Below, piece after piece: positions 20,582 to 32,629 of a DNA stretch of 64,000 nucleotides (the stretch's first letter is position 1; each line of letters starts with the position of its first letter). Where the stretch lies: the NCBI GenBank assembly GCA_047967505.1, contig CM106539.1; one strand, given 5' to 3'. Made by a program: the position numbers and the translations under genes. The stretch is from Dipteris shenzhenensis. Taxonomy: Eukaryota; Polypodiophyta; Polypodiopsida; Gleicheniales. The notes under the pieces are model-generated. The model made no database searches. It was given only the letters and a program-made list of their open reading frames with translations, and had not been told where the DNA came from.

Positions 20582-22500
20582 CATTATTTTACCCTTTTCT
20601 AGTTGAATGAATGATATTTATATCTATCATATAGAATTGTGTCATATCATTGAACTAACGAGGAGGCTGGCCCATAATGAATTGTGGGGACAAGTTTGTT
20701 CTTGTTAATTGCTGGCTGTGCAAGAACACACTCTTCAAGGAGGGGTATGTCGGTGTTAATGGCTCATCATGAGCCATGAGGTTCATGGGGACTTTTAAAG
20801 TTGAGGTAAGATCCTTCAGGCTTACAAGCAAAGCAAGCATTTTATGAGCTTTTTGATATTTATAGAATATAAATATATTGAATAGTTGGAAGGCTCAATC
20901 AAAATCTTGCCTAATAGGCACAACACTAGGTCTTTTACCCACTCTAAATGGGTCCCATTTAACTGTGGCTTCCAAGGGGGAGCTATTATTGCTATGATTT
21001 CTTGAAAATTACTAAATTTAAGCGCAAGGGAGGATGGAAGGGAATATAAAGAGAATTTGCCAAGCTACTATGCAAAGATCTCAAGGGCAGCCCTAAACAT
21101 CCTCAAGCTTGTGCAAAATGGGTACTTGGGGTCCATCAGTCATGCTTTGGCTCCTTATGTGCTAGACTCGCTCTCTTTGCTTGAGTTATCTGTGCAGGCC
21201 TGACCCTCTTATATGCCCTGAAGGTTTTAGCCAGGGGTGCCAGGTGCTAGTTGCTGCCCTTTTGCCTTGTGGTCACACCATAACTAATAGCAAGCAATAG
21301 GAGAAAAGCCAAGGAAAAGCCGTTTAGTGGCTTGTAAATGATCACCCGAAGAGTTTGATGCTACTCTGCTAGACTGTGGAAGGTCGTGTGGATTGCCATC
21401 TGTTAGTCAGAAGTGAGGGAGTGCAGCTGATTCGAAGTAGTAGCTTTTTTGCTTATATCATGAGATCATGGTGATCACAAGGGGTAGCAGGGTCTAGTGC
21501 TTGCAGTCATTTTCCGACCAAAGAGTCTTCCAGATCAGGGATCTAAGTAGAAAAATGTTTTTGGTGTTTGAGATGAACCCCAGGGTGGAGGCAATCATTG
21601 TATCACGACATGTGCAGTATGAAGTAATATACAATGAAGTTACAGAGGAGCGGTGGATTCTTATCCTACAGATAACTGACGAGATAGCTGCAGGATTGGA
21701 GTTTTCCAAGAACCAGTGGCCGAGAAATCTATTTTATGAAATAGATATGATACCAGAATATTAATTTTTCTAAGACTAGAGTGTAGATATCTTATCAGAG
21801 TGATTTGAGTGTGGGGTTTGATTCTATAGATATTCTTGTGATCATATGCCTCTCAGCTGACAAAGATTTGCAACCGTGAATTCTTTGTACATTTGCACTT
21901 CCTTGTGGATAGGTCTACTTTATTTCTCTATGTGCTTGGCTAAATTTGCTTTTGATGCCATGTTTTTTATAATCCCTTTTATTTTTCGCTCAATTACAGA
22001 TACCTTTTGGCGTATTGGGCTGATGAGGATGTGCAATTTCCACACCGTGCTGCTTGTAGTCTCTTACTTTATGTGCAACTTTTGTAAATGAGCATTGATT
22101 AGCTTGAGGCTTGAGCCCTCCAGAGGCTTCTAAACCATAGTTCTAGCAACTTTAGAACCATTCAATTTTGTAGTATTGTAAAGGTGCCAAACTAGTTTCT
22201 TGTAAATTTTAAGTGTTTGTATGCAATTAAGGGTCTTTCAATGAAATTTAAGAGCTTTATGTAATGTTTTAAAATCCCCTAGTTCTAGCACTGGTAGATT
22301 TGCTATGCGTAGGTATGTAAAAGGCTTCGGGCTTGTCCTCTTAAAGTCTAAGTGTTTGTCTCTCTTGAAAGGGTTTCCTAAAAAAGGATACATCTATAGG
22401 AAAAATGCAGTGTTGATTTTGAATCATTGTAGAATCAAGCAAAATATCATGTGTAATCTAAGATTCTTTATATGAAATTTAGAAGCATTATAGATCCCCT
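20582..22500. other. Unassigned region with possible old LTR start
   Basis: At about 20735-20765, a purine-rich TCAAGGAGGGGTA is followed by TGTCGGTGTTAATGG. This looks like a polypurine tract plus LTR start of an older plus-strand element. I could not find its other LTR or end. The rest holds only short frames without recognisable content. Confidence 0.3.
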
Positions 22501-23250
22501 CAGACAAGTAGTTTTGAGGATTCTCAAGATAGTGAGCATTGGATGAGGCCCATGAAGTTAGCATTGGATTCTATCTTGCAGAACATTACATGGAAACTGG
22601 TAGATTTGCCCATATAGGGAAGAAAGCTATTGGGACAAAGTGGGTGTACAAGTTCAATAGAAAATCTGGCGGTACGATTGAGAGACACAAGGCAAGGTTG
22701 GTTGCCTAGGGCTATTCTCAACAGAAGGGGATAGGCTGATGACACCTTTGTCCCCACTTCCAAGGTGACTACCATCAAATATGTTCTTTCATTGGCTGCT
22801 CATTTTGGGTGGAAATTACGTAAGTTGGATATCAAAGTGGAAAGTACATAAGTTGGATATCAAAACAGCCTTCCACAATGGGGACTTGCATGAAGAGTTG
22901 TATGTGTGTCAGCTTGTGGGTTTTCAAATGTGTGGTCAGGAAGATGAAGTATGCAAGCTGCATATGGCACTTTAAGGGCTGAAATAAGAACATGGGCTTG
23001 GTATGAAAAATTCATACATGTTTGACTAGTCATGGTCTACAGAAAAGTCCAGCTTACAGTGCCCTTTATGTCAAGAAGGACAAAAAGAGTTTGTTGATAG
23101 TCATCCTGTATGTGGAGATATGCTGCTTACAGGCACAAGTGAAGAGAAAATTGCAGATTTCAAGCATGATCTTGAAGTGTCATTTAGGATGTCTGATCTG
23201 GGGCTGTTATACTAGTATTTGGGCATTCAATTTATGCAATCAGATTAAGG
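22500..23250 (+). pseudogene. Decayed copia reverse transcriptase relic
   Basis: Across three frames, the order of copia RT (RVT_2) words is preserved: WKLVDLP, AIGTKWVYKFNRKSGG, RHKARLVA, a stop-containing YSQQKGIG, LRKLDIK, TAFHNGDLHEELYV, then KSLLIVILYVE and a final LGIQF-like piece. There are at least five stops, several frameshifts and a small internal duplication near 22820-22860. The relic ends at CATTG (23251-23255), where the gypsy-3 LTR begins, so gypsy-3 probably inserted into it. It is old and non-functional. Confidence 0.7.
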
Positions 23251-23255
23251 CATTG

Positions 23256-24782
23256 TGTCACGAGGACGTGAAAAGTGATGTAAAGTATCTTCGTAACTCA
23301 ACCTACGCTTAAGCCGGGGTTAACCATGGTTAAGTGTTGTAATGGTTTGGCCGTGAGGGACTGGCTAGAGGAAGTATACACTTCCTAGAAGTTCCTAAGG
23401 GCAAAGTCTAGGTGCACCACTAGGTCCTAGGGGCAAGGCAAAGGCTTTAAAAGAGGGGTCTAAAAGTTGGGCCCAAGGACAACCAACGTTGTCCTTGGTA
23501 TGGGGGTTAGGACTTTAATGAAGGGGCAAATGGCAAGGAGGAGGTGCCATTTGTCAAGCATGTGTATGCATGCCCTTCCCCCACCTTCCATCTCTCTCCC
23601 CTCACTCTCCCAGAGGTGTTGGACGTTTTCAGTTGTTCTTGTGCAGTTTTTGAGCTGTTTGAGCTGATTCAAGCCTGTTTTCAGCCGTTTTAACACTGTT
23701 TTGACTGTTCCAAGTCTAGTACGCACTTCTAGGAAGTGCCTGAACTCATTCTTGGACTTTCAAAAAACTTTCGTATGGACTGCACGGATGTCCGTACGGC
23801 GGTACGGAATCCGTACAGACATGTTCAGCTGCCCCCAGCAAGTGCCCGGAGTTGTCTTTTGCTGTGCTAGACCTTTGTGCACATGTTTTTGGCTGTGTGG
23901 TGGCTTCTGGAGCTGTTTTGGACCAGTGCAGGCTGCAGGAGGAACTTTCCCTGTTGCTTTTGGCACCTTCTCTTAGGAGAACTCAGGCATAGATCCTGAG
24001 GCAAAATCATTTCAGGGCAGATCTGTGAACATCTTTCCTCTACAGCTCTTTCTTGTTCACCCTCCGCTCTTTCTCTCTTCTCCTGATTGCTGGAAGACAC
24101 CTAAACCCTGCAGGGAGCTTGGATAGAGGATATGTGCGAGGAAGGAGCTTGCCCCTCTGCCACAGTCAGCAGGAGTTGGTTCCAGGTTCGGTTTTTCCTT
24201 GTTCTTTCTTGCTTTGCAGCTTTTTGTAGTGCATGCGTGTTGTGTGTAGTCCTTTCAGGACTCGAGCAGTTCTAGGAAGCACCCAAAGGCAAGGGTGATT
24301 CTGTGGAAGGCCTAAGGACAGTGTGGATGCATGTGATAGCCTTGAGGCTGCCTTGAACTCAGTTTGCCAGTGGTTTGGATGCCTGAATGCCTCTTAGTTG
24401 TGTCAGATCAAAAGTGAATGCCTGAGTATGCCTTGCCAGTGGGAATTCTAGTGGTGCACTGGGATTAGATGCCTTGAAGACAAGTAGAGGATTTGCAGAG
24501 AGGAACAGTGTGCAAGGTTGAACCCTTGTTGTAAAGCAATTCCATTCAGAAGCATTAAATAAATACCGTAAGGGGCGCCAAGGCATTTGGGGCCAGTGGG
24601 TGCACTGTGTATTATTTTCATTGAGTAGGGGCATTCTAGCCTCACCTTTGTTGTTGTTGAAGCTTGTTTCTAAGTTGCGCTAAGTGATTTAAGTGACTGA
24701 AGCTTGCATTGTGGCTATTTATGAAGTTTATGACTGAGTAGAAGAAGATCACTGCCCTTTTGTTTATCGAAGGCCGGTTTCA
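23256..24782 (+). repeat. Gypsy-3 5' LTR
   Basis: Starts TGTCACG and probably ends GGTTTCA at 24782. It includes a weak TATA-like CTTTAAAAG near 23445. A CCGTACGG-rich patch lies at 23791-23818. That patch falls in a segment missing from the 3' LTR. Confidence 0.8.
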
Positions 24783-24783
24783 G

Positions 24784-24802
24784 TGGTTCCGTTGCCGGGA
24801 CC
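24784..24802 (+). promoter_or_regulatory. Gypsy-3 primer binding site, tRNA-Asp-like
   Basis: TGGTTCCGTTGCCGGGACC resembles the 3' end complement of plant tRNA-Asp (TGGCGCCGTTGCCGGGGA) and not the Met-type site used by the other elements. Confidence 0.55.
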
Positions 24803-24894
24803 GTCACCATCTTCCTACAGAGGTGGGCCCTCATAGTGTTGGGTGAAGGACACCTTCAGTGCAATTGTTGCTATAGCCATCAATCTCAGCAAGC

Positions 24895-25053
24895 ATGTCA
24901 CACCGTGAGAGGTCATTGACCATTTCAGAGCAGGAGGGGCAGGACGAAGACAAAGCATCAGAGAGCTTTGAAGAGGAGCACAGTACTAGCGGGGGTGATG
25001 ATCAGCAGGACAGTGGGACTCATCCAGTCTCTCATGAGCATGCCACGGAGGAC
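24895..25053 (+). pseudogene. Gypsy-3 gag N-terminus, interrupted by hAT-2
   Basis: ATG at 24895 opens 53 codons rich in Glu, Asp, Ser and Gln (MSHRERSLTISEQEGQDEDK to HEHATED). They stop one codon after the insertion point. The frame is exactly resumed at 47913. No domain can be named in this acidic leader. Confidence 0.75.
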
Positions 25054-25225
25054 TAGTGTCACATGAAAACGCGTTTCGTGCTGTCGAAACAGGACGAAAC
25101 CTTTCGTCCTGTTTCGAAACAATACGAAACGCTCCCAAGGAAACGCATGTTTCGCCCAAATCCCAAAAAGGCATTTTTGCCCGTTTTGTCCTTTCTTCCC
25201 TTCGCGAATCGATTGTGATCCTCCC
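25054..25225 (+). promoter_or_regulatory. hAT-2 left end with CGAAAC/GTTTCG cluster
   Basis: About ten CGAAAC or GTTTCG words in 110 bases, in both orientations, including a palindromic pair around CCTTTCGTCCTG. These are probable transposase-binding sites. The segment ends at CTCCC, the gypsy-4 target. Confidence 0.6.
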
Positions 25226-25677
25226 TGATAGAAACTCTATTCTCTAACACACACTCAGATCACGGGCGATGGCATCTGTTATTTCCTCCCAGCCTACTCT
25301 CTTGGATCGCATGTTTTTTCCCAATTGATACATCCTTTTTTTTCCTTCCTTATGCATATCCATGAGACCCTCATCTCCCTAGATGGTTCCCCTTGCCAAA
25401 TGTCATAATTTTAGCCTTTCCACTTGGTGCACCATTTACCCCTCTCTTGGGGCACATTAAAACCATTTGCCCCTTGGCATTATTGCACATTTAGGTGCAC
25501 CTAGGCCTTAGCACTCAGAACCACCTAGTCAATGCCATTTCACCCTCACCTAGGACCTTGGCAGTTACTTCTCTTGACCATTTCATTTACGCACATTAAT
25601 TATTACAACAGTTGGTCATCTAAGAGAAAATGCCCACCGATCTTTCCGAGGTCATGCTATCTCGCTAGAGCATAACA
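25226..25677 (-). repeat. Gypsy-4 3' LTR
   Basis: On the minus strand it begins TGTTATGCTC and ends GTTTCTATCA. The polypurine tract AAGAGGGAAGGAA lies just upstream (25678-25690 on the plus strand). Confidence 0.9.
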
Positions 25678-25689
25678 TTCCTTCCCTCT

Positions 25690-27047
25690 TCAAGCATCAG
25701 CGTCCTCGATGATGAAATCTGGGAACACTCTCCGTAACTGGTATACGGATTCCCAGGTAGCTTCCGATAGAGGCTGACCATGCCATGCAACCAACACCGT
25801 GGGTATCTTCCGATTTCGTATTTGCATTGTTCCTCAGTCCAGGATTCTTGTTGGTTTGCGCCTTGCAATATCCTCTATCTCCTGAAACAAAACCACACCT
25901 TCGATTAGTGAGTCACCTGTATGCAAAAATTTCTTTAAACGAGAAACATGAAACACTGGGTGCACCTTACACCCCTGTGGCAATTCTAATTTATAGGCTA
26001 CACTGCCTATTCTCTTTAGAATTAACCACGGCCCACAGTATCGAGGTGATAACTTAGCACACTCTCCTGAAGTCAGTGACTTCGAGTGCGAAGGAACTCT
26101 GAGAAAAACTTTTTCTCCTTCCTTAAATACTCTTATAGACCGGTTTTCATCCGCATACACCTTGGCTCTATCCATCGCCTAGCGGATATTAGCTCTCGCA
26201 AGTGCTAGCATCTCCCACATCTGAACTACAAAGTTCGCGGCACTAGGCACTTTCTGAGGTACTCCAACTATAGTTGGATTGGCTGGTCTATAGCCATAGT
26301 TCAGTTCAAACGGACTGAACCCGGTAGAGGAATGTTTTCTATCATTGTAGGCAAACTCCAACAATGGCAACCACTTGTCCCACGTATGTTGCCTCAATGA
26401 CACATATGCTCTCAGCATATCCTCTAAAGTCTGGTTGACTCTCTCCGTCTGACCATCCGTCTCAGGATGATCCCCACTACTCATTCCCAACTCAGTTCTT
26501 AGTGTCTCGAATACCGCTGTCCAAAAATGACCGGTAAATCTGACATCTCTGTCTAACACTATGAATCTAGGCAATCCATGCAGACGAAATATATGTCTAA
26601 TAAACAAATCCGCCACTTGCGGGGCACTAACAGACTCTCTAGTCGGAATGAAGTGAGCCATCTTGGTTAGACGATCAACCACCACAAGGATAGAATCATA
26701 CCCTCCTTGCGTTGTAGGCAGCCCTATAATAAAGTCCATGGAAATGCTATCCCACTTACTTAGTGGTATTTCCAAGGGCTGTAAAAGTCCGGGTGGCTTC
26801 ACCCGCTCGGCCTTACTTACCTGACACGAGAAACATCGTGTCACATATTCATGAATATGCTTTTTCATCTTTGGCCAAAAGAAATCTCGCTTCACGAGAT
26901 CATATGTCTTCTCGACTCGTGGATGTCTCGCACACGGGCTATCCTGGCACTGTCGAATGACTCTCTACCTGAGATCATTCTGACTAGGTACTACAACTTT
27001 GCCATTTCTAACTAGCATACCATCCCTTATGGTATATCTTGCATAAG
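25690..27047 (-). pseudogene. Gypsy-4 integrase with chromo-like C-terminus, stops
   Basis: Minus strand. The core runs 26895 to 26179 with RDFFWPKMKKHI, CFSCQVSK (second half of the H2C2 finger), and the triad Asp in SMDFIIGLP, Asp in LDRDVRF, Glu in TDGQTERVN. An in-frame TAG (26179-26181) precedes the C-terminal part 26175-25834 (YCGPWLILKRIGSVAYKLEL, HPVFHVSRLK). A TGA at about 25834 interrupts ILD; the frame continues as QIRNRKIPTVLVAWHG and EATWEPVYQL, a chromodomain-like end stopping near 25690. Upstream, 26896-27047 holds a damaged H2C2 region with a small duplication of GCATAAGTT. Confidence 0.82.
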
Positions 27048-27731
27048 TTATGCATAAGTTTGGCCTTTTTTGGATGCCAGGTCATCCTTTTCACTTTCCC
27101 TGGGTTTTAACACATGAGCCTTAGGCCATAAGCTCTGGACAAACTCGTCCACTTTTTGAGTTTCTTTAATCTCGATCATTAGAGCACTCTCTAATACCGT
27201 GAAACTCAGGTTGTGCATAATGCGAGACAACGCATCAGCAACCTTGTTGTCTTTTCCTCTTCGGTACCGAATCGTTACTTGGCGGCCCCTCAAGTTAGGC
27301 TGTTTACAAAAATGTTTCAAAGTATCATGATCCACATCCACATAAAACTCTGAGCCATACAAATAATGCCTCCATGTTTTCAAAGCATGGATAACAGCAT
27401 ACAACTCCAATTCATGAGTTGGCCAATTTCTTTGAGAGGGAGAAAGCTTCTTGCTTTCAAAGGCTACCGGCCTTCCCTCTTGAAGGAGAACTGCTCCTAC
27501 CGCAATGCCACTTGCATCGGTTTCTAGGAACAACGGTTTCTGGGGATCAACTATTTTTAACACCGGTCCTGTGACCACAGCTTGTTTTATGGTGTTAAAA
27601 CTTTCTTGTTGATTCTGTCCCCAAATAAAAGGTACTTTATCTGAGGTCAGATCAGTCAATGGCGATACTATTCCGGAATATCCTTTGATATGCCTTCTAT
27701 AAAACTGGACAAATCCCAAGAATGATCGCAA
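27048..27731 (-). pseudogene. Gypsy-4 RNase H segment
   Basis: Minus-strand frame starting RSFLGFVQFYRRHIKGY (end of RT thumb/connection), then LFLETDASGIAVGAVLLQEG and AFESKKLSPSQRNW. It continues to HELELYAVIHALKTWRHYL and KDNKVADALSRI, the standard gypsy RNase H with its Asp and Glu residues. This activity removes the RNA strand during reverse transcription. A frameshift near 27720 separates it from RT, and the frame ends at a stop where the integrase finger should start. Confidence 0.82.
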
Positions 27732-29256
27732 ACGCGGTCAGACTCTGAGGGATTGGCCAAGTTAGTATCGCAGCCACTTTCTTCGGATCCATTTCTACCC
27801 CCTGTGGAGTAATTATGAACCCTAAATATTCAAGCCTAACCATACACAGTATAGTTTTCTTTTTATTTACATAAAGACTGGCTTTCCTCAAAGTACTGAA
27901 CACTATTCTTAAGTGTTCACGATGCTCAGTAATACTTTTACTGAACATCAGGATATCGTCAATAAAATGTACTACGAACTTTCCGACATACGGACGTAGT
28001 AAATCGTTCATAAGCATGACGAAAGTCGCTGGAGCATTGGTAAGTCCGAAGGGCATTATTAAAAACTCATAATGACCAAACCTGCTTCTGAAAGCGGTTT
28101 TATGCACATCCTCGGCTCTAATCCGGATCTGATGGTAGCCACACTTAAGATCTATCTTGCTGAAAATCACGGCTCCATGTAATGCATCTAGCAAATCATC
28201 AATCCGAGCCATCGGATACTTGTGCTTAACAATGATATTATTCAATGCTCTGTAATCTATGCAGAGGCGAAACGTATCATCCTTTTTCTTCTTTAATGTC
28301 ACTGGCGAAGCAAAAGGTGAGAAACTTGGTTGAATATGCCCCAACTTGAGGTATTCTTCCAGTTGTCTACGCACCTCTGCCTCTTCAGTAAAACTCATTC
28401 TATAGGGAGGTCTATTTACAGGTTTTGCCCTCGGGATCAGCTCAATCTTATGCTGAACTTTCCGCTCTGGAGGTAACCCATAAGGTAGTTCATCCCTAAA
28501 ACATTTAGAGAACTCCTCTGTTATAAGATTAGCCAGCTTGGCCATCTCACCACTTTGCGTAACATCAGTGCTAGCCGAAGAATCATCAACCGGCTCTACC
28601 GATGCTGTGCAAAGGAATAAAAACTCTACTTGAGCTTTTCGGATTTCCATCACGGAAACCAACGGTCCCTGAGGTATATCTTTCTCACCTCGCAAGACAT
28701 AGAACACATCATTCATCTTGAATTGATATACGTGCTTTTTCCAATCAATGGCTGGATTCTTCCTAGAATGCCACGCCATACCCAGGGCTATATCCGCATG
28801 AGCAAGCTTGGTCATTTCAAAATCAAGCTTCTCAGCATAGTCCTGAATTCGAAGCTCCAACTGGGTAACCCTTTGGTCCCATACTTCAGTTGAACTTCCA
28901 TCTGCCATCCTGACTGTATACGCATAGTCAGATGGACTTGTCTTTAATTTCAGCCTCTTCACGAGCTTGGAGTTGTCAGTGTACTCAGCCACCAACAGAC
29001 TCCTCTGACGAAGATTTCTGTAAGCATCCCAAGCTCGAGACTCTTCATCGGGTGGGAGAAAGTGTTTCTTAAATTCAGCTTTAAACCCTTCCCAAGTGGT
29101 AGGAGCAACTTGATCCTTCTGTTGCTTTATCCACCATCTATCCGCTGCCTCAATAAACAGGTGAGTGGCCTCATGGATTTGGATTTTCTTTAGATCAGAT
29201 CTGATTTCACAAATGGCGAAGGCTTCTTCCCACTTGTGTAACCAAACCTCGACCAC
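27697..29256 (-). pseudogene. Gypsy-4 gag C-part fused to protease tail and reverse transcriptase
   Basis: The minus-strand frame opens with gag capsid words (ADRWWIKQQKDQVAPTTWEG, FKKHFLPPDEESRAW). After VAEYTD it jumps to a late protease region (DIALGMAWHSRKNPAIDWKK), so the zinc knuckle and the catalytic DSG are deleted. RT then follows: [51 protein letters not shown], and LEYLGFIITPQGVEMDPKK. The frame drifts at 27720. The first codon is GTG at a frameshift from the gag start, not a real initiator. Confidence 0.82.
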
Positions 29257-29257
29257 A

Positions 29258-29608
29258 TCAGAACCTGCGCTCGGTCATCCGACCAGCGTACTTCTCCGAT
29301 CTATAATTAGCAATATTAGGCACTTTGACCCTCGCGCGCTCTGATGAATGTATACTGGGCTCTGGCTCTACTGGAGCTTTGCCCTTGTCAATTCTAGACG
29401 GTCTAGCCGACAAGGCTTGCACCATCTGCCTGATCTCATTCTGACCAGCGTTCACTTGAAGCTGCTGGTTCATAATGTGCTGTAAGACATCTTCTAATAT
29501 CGAAATCCTACCGATCAAAGTAGGTACTGTGTGATGTGACATTTGTTGTGTAGACCGTACTTTAGACTCGCTAGGATTCACCCTAGAATTCTGTCCTTCT
29601 GCCTCCAT
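29258..29608 (-). pseudogene. Gypsy-4 gag N-terminus
   Basis: ATG at 29608 (minus) opens MEAEGQNSRVNPSESKVR. It then has a coiled-coil-like stretch (IGRISILEDVLQHIMNQQLQ) and reaches KYAGRMTERRF before a frameshift into the 29256 frame. The region upstream (29633-29672) holds T and A homopolymers. Confidence 0.7.
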
Positions 29609-30154
29609 AGTTCACAAGGGAAAATAGACCCCTTTTTTTTTTTTCAGATCTCCTTTAAAAAAAAAAAAAAAATGCAGGAAATTAGGCGACAGCCTCTGTT
29701 GTAGAAAACAAATCAACAACCGCCCAAAATTTGTATAGAGGGAAAAAAATGCTCCCTGGAAATTCCACGCAGTTTAAGTGGGCGCGCTTCGCTCTGAGAC
29801 AAACTCGAAGGCAGTGACTTTCGCTTCCCGATTTTCCCTGTGTGTAAGTCCGTCACGTCAACAGCGCTCAGAGTTAACTAGTAGATCACACGGCCAGCAT
29901 CGACGTCTACATCCTGACCCTTCGCCTTCGTTACGTCAACTATGACCCCCAGGCCTTCGTTCCGTTCACCTCCTATTGTCTCCACGCAGTCGTCCGTCGA
30001 TATTCCACCAGGGAGATAATCAGCTGACCAACTGAGTTGCCGTAAACTCATTAACGGGCCACATTCCGATGGAGGCAGGCCTCTGCTCCCAGTGTGCGTC
30101 AATCCTATGCCACGCCGTCGCAGCAGAACGTCCACATGAGACGCCCGTCGACGC
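29609..30154 (-). other. Gypsy-4 leader, left part
   Basis: Non-coding leader between the gag start and the copia-5 insertion point. It continues at 42624-42837 on the far side of copia-5. It includes homopolymer T and A runs at 29633-29672. Confidence 0.6.
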
Positions 30155-30389
30155 TGAGAGGTGGGAGTGAGAGAGAAAGAGAGATCACACCGACACACAC
30201 AGTAGTCACGAGAGTGTGGGGATAATGAAGTATGTGTATACCTCCCCAAGCACACAGTCAACCTTTTATATCAATGGATAAGGTTACAACACTAAGTACG
30301 GTGTACTTAGTGTACTTAGCAATAAAAGTACTAACTGTACTTAAGTGTACTAACTGTACTGGGGTGGCCATAATGCCTTTACCCCAACA
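30155..30389 (-). repeat. Copia-5 3' LTR
   Basis: Differs from the 5' LTR at seven bases, three of which are one 7-base inversion (ACGGTGT versus ACACCGT). The polypurine tract AGTGGGAGGT adjoins it at 30390-30400. Confidence 0.9.
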
Positions 30390-30478
30390 ACCTCCCACTT
30401 AAAGGCAATATGCCCTCAAGTAAAAATAAATGAGAAAAATACAGCATATACACAATGGAGTACATGGCCAAATGAGGC

Positions 30479-32629
30479 TCAACCTATACCCATCAACTGT
30501 CGGCAGTGTGCAAACCGCTCTGCAGGCAAGCCTTTTGTCAACAAATCTGCTGGATTGTCATCCGTGTGAATCTTGACAAGCTGAATCAGCTTATCATCTA
30601 TCACCTCTCTAATGAAGTGATACTTCACATCAATGTGCTTCGTCTTTGCATGAAAGACAGGATTGTGTGCCAACTGAATAGCACTCTGACTGTCACAATG
30701 CAACAATTGAATATCACATGTAATGCCCAAGTCTCCCACTAGCCGAGATAGCCATAGGGCTTCCTTGCATCCTCTGTGGCTGCAATATATTCAGCTTCCG
30801 TGGTAGACAAGGCTGTGCACTGCTGCAGCCTTGATACCCATGACACTGCACCTCCAGTGAATGTATAAACATAACCGGTAGTAGACTTCCGGTTATCTGG
30901 ATGACCAGCATAATCTGAATCCACATAACCATGCACCTTTGCATCCTGCTTGCCAAAGCATATGCACAACTCCTGTGTGCCCTTCAGGTATCTCATGATA
31001 CCTTTCATTGCATTCCAATGCTTCTTGCCTGGATTTGCCATATACCTGCTAACCACTCCCACTGCAAACGCAATATCAGGTCTGGTAGCAACCATGGCAT
31101 ACATGAGACTGCCACAAGCTGAAGCATACGGAATCTTGGCCATTTCAGCCCTATCAGCATCTGACTGTGGGGACTGTGGGCTATCCATTGCACTGAGTTT
31201 CACATATGGAGGCAATGGAGAACTAAGGGTCTTCCCCCCTTACATATGAAACCTGTGCAATACTTTGCCAATATACTCGGTCTGAGACAAATACAACAAA
31301 CGCTGTCCCCTGTCTCTCCGTATCCGCATGCCCAGTATGTGATTTGCATCACCAAGGTCCTTCATATCAAAGGCCTCATGCAATTTCTTCTTAAGGTCTT
31401 CAAGCTCCTTACGAGCCTTACCAGCAATAAGCATGTCATCCACATATAAAATGAGAATGATTAAGCTGCCATTTGCAGCCCTTTTGGTATATAAGTAGTG
31501 ATCGGCATCACTTCTCCTGAAACCTTGGGACTTCATGAAGGTATCAAATTTCTTATACCATTCCCTTGGTGCCTGTTTCAGCCCATAAGGCTCTTCTTAA
31601 GCTTGCATACAAGTGACTCCTTGCCCTTGACTGCAAATCCCTCTGGCTGCTGCATGTAGATCTCCTCATGAAGATCACCGTGAAGAAAAGCTGTCTTCAC
31701 ATCCATTTGGCATAATTCCAAATCCTCACATGCAACCAAAGCAAGTACAATCCTGAGTGTGGTCATCTTAACCACTGGAGAAAAGATCTCATCAAAGTCG
31801 ACACCATACTCCTGCTTAAAGCCCTTGGCAACCAACCTGGCTTTATACCTTGGCTTAGCTCCAAGTGTGACTTTCAATCTATACACCCACTTGCATGGCA
31901 GTACTTTCATGCCCTTAGGCAACTGCACCAATTCCCAAGTACCATTTTTATGGAGACTGTCCATTTCAGACTTCATGGCTAGTTCCCATAGCCTTTTATC
32001 ATGCATTTGCACGGCTTCCTTGTAACAGGAAGGTTCTCCACAGTCTGTAAGCATAATAAAATCTGCCCCTGGAACAAATCTGTTTGGCTGCCTCGTTTGT
32101 CGAGTGGACCTTCGGACCCATTGGTCTTGCTGTCCAGCCTGCTGCTCACCTAAAACGGGTGGCTGTTCCAGTAGATCAGGCTGCAGAATTATGCCTGGGA
32201 GATCTTCCAAAGGTGGTATATCTTGTAGGACATCTTCGCCACTGCGAGCTGTCCATTTGGACCTGCTGCAGCATCATGTATTGGCTGATTACGCTGCTGT
32301 TGTGGCTGATTTGCAGCCTGCCTGAATTGTACAGGATGTCCCGAGTCATCAATGTCAACCTCTGAAGCATCAGAAGGCTTATCTACTGCCTTAAACATAC
32401 ATGACTCATCAAATAAGACATCATTGCTGCGTATAAGCTTCTTATTCACAGGATCCCATAGGCGGTAACCCATCTCACCACTGTCACCATATCCAAGAAA
32501 AATGCATTTAAGAGACTTAGGATCAAGCTTGCTGCGATCTTCTCTGCGTATGTGCACGTACGCAGTGCAGCCAAAGACCCTCAAGTGCTTATAGGAAGGA
32601 GGTTTTCCTGTCCAAAGCTCCTCTGGCAC
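30479..32629 (-). pseudogene. Copia-5 reverse transcriptase and RNase H
   Basis: Minus strand, in pieces. From 32629: PEELWTGKPPSYKHLRVFGC (integrase C-part). From about 32100: VRRSTRQTRQPNRFVPG, CKWVYRLKVTL, KARLVAKGFKQEYGVDFDE and MDVKTAFLHGDLHEEIYM, ending at a frameshift near 31600. Then ILYVDDMLIAG with the catalytic YVDD, DLGDANHILGMRI, and a break near 31240. Then VATRPDIAFAVGVVSRYMAN, DSDYAGHPDNRKSTTGY and STTEAEYIAATE, a break near 30740, and HCDSQSAIQLAHNPVFH to the stop at 30479. RT and RNase H motifs are all present but in at least four frames. Confidence 0.85.

Noticed and set aside
20582-20586. CATTA as the TSD of gypsy-3 (whose left flank is CATTG)
   Set aside because: CATTA exactly matches the bases before copia-2 (9947-9951) and adjoins the copia-2 LTR end, so it belongs to copia-2.
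25054-25225. An LTR beginning TGTCACATG at the gypsy-3 gag break
   Set aside because: The flanking 8-bp duplication, CGAAAC subterminal repeats and transposase downstream identify it as a hAT end.
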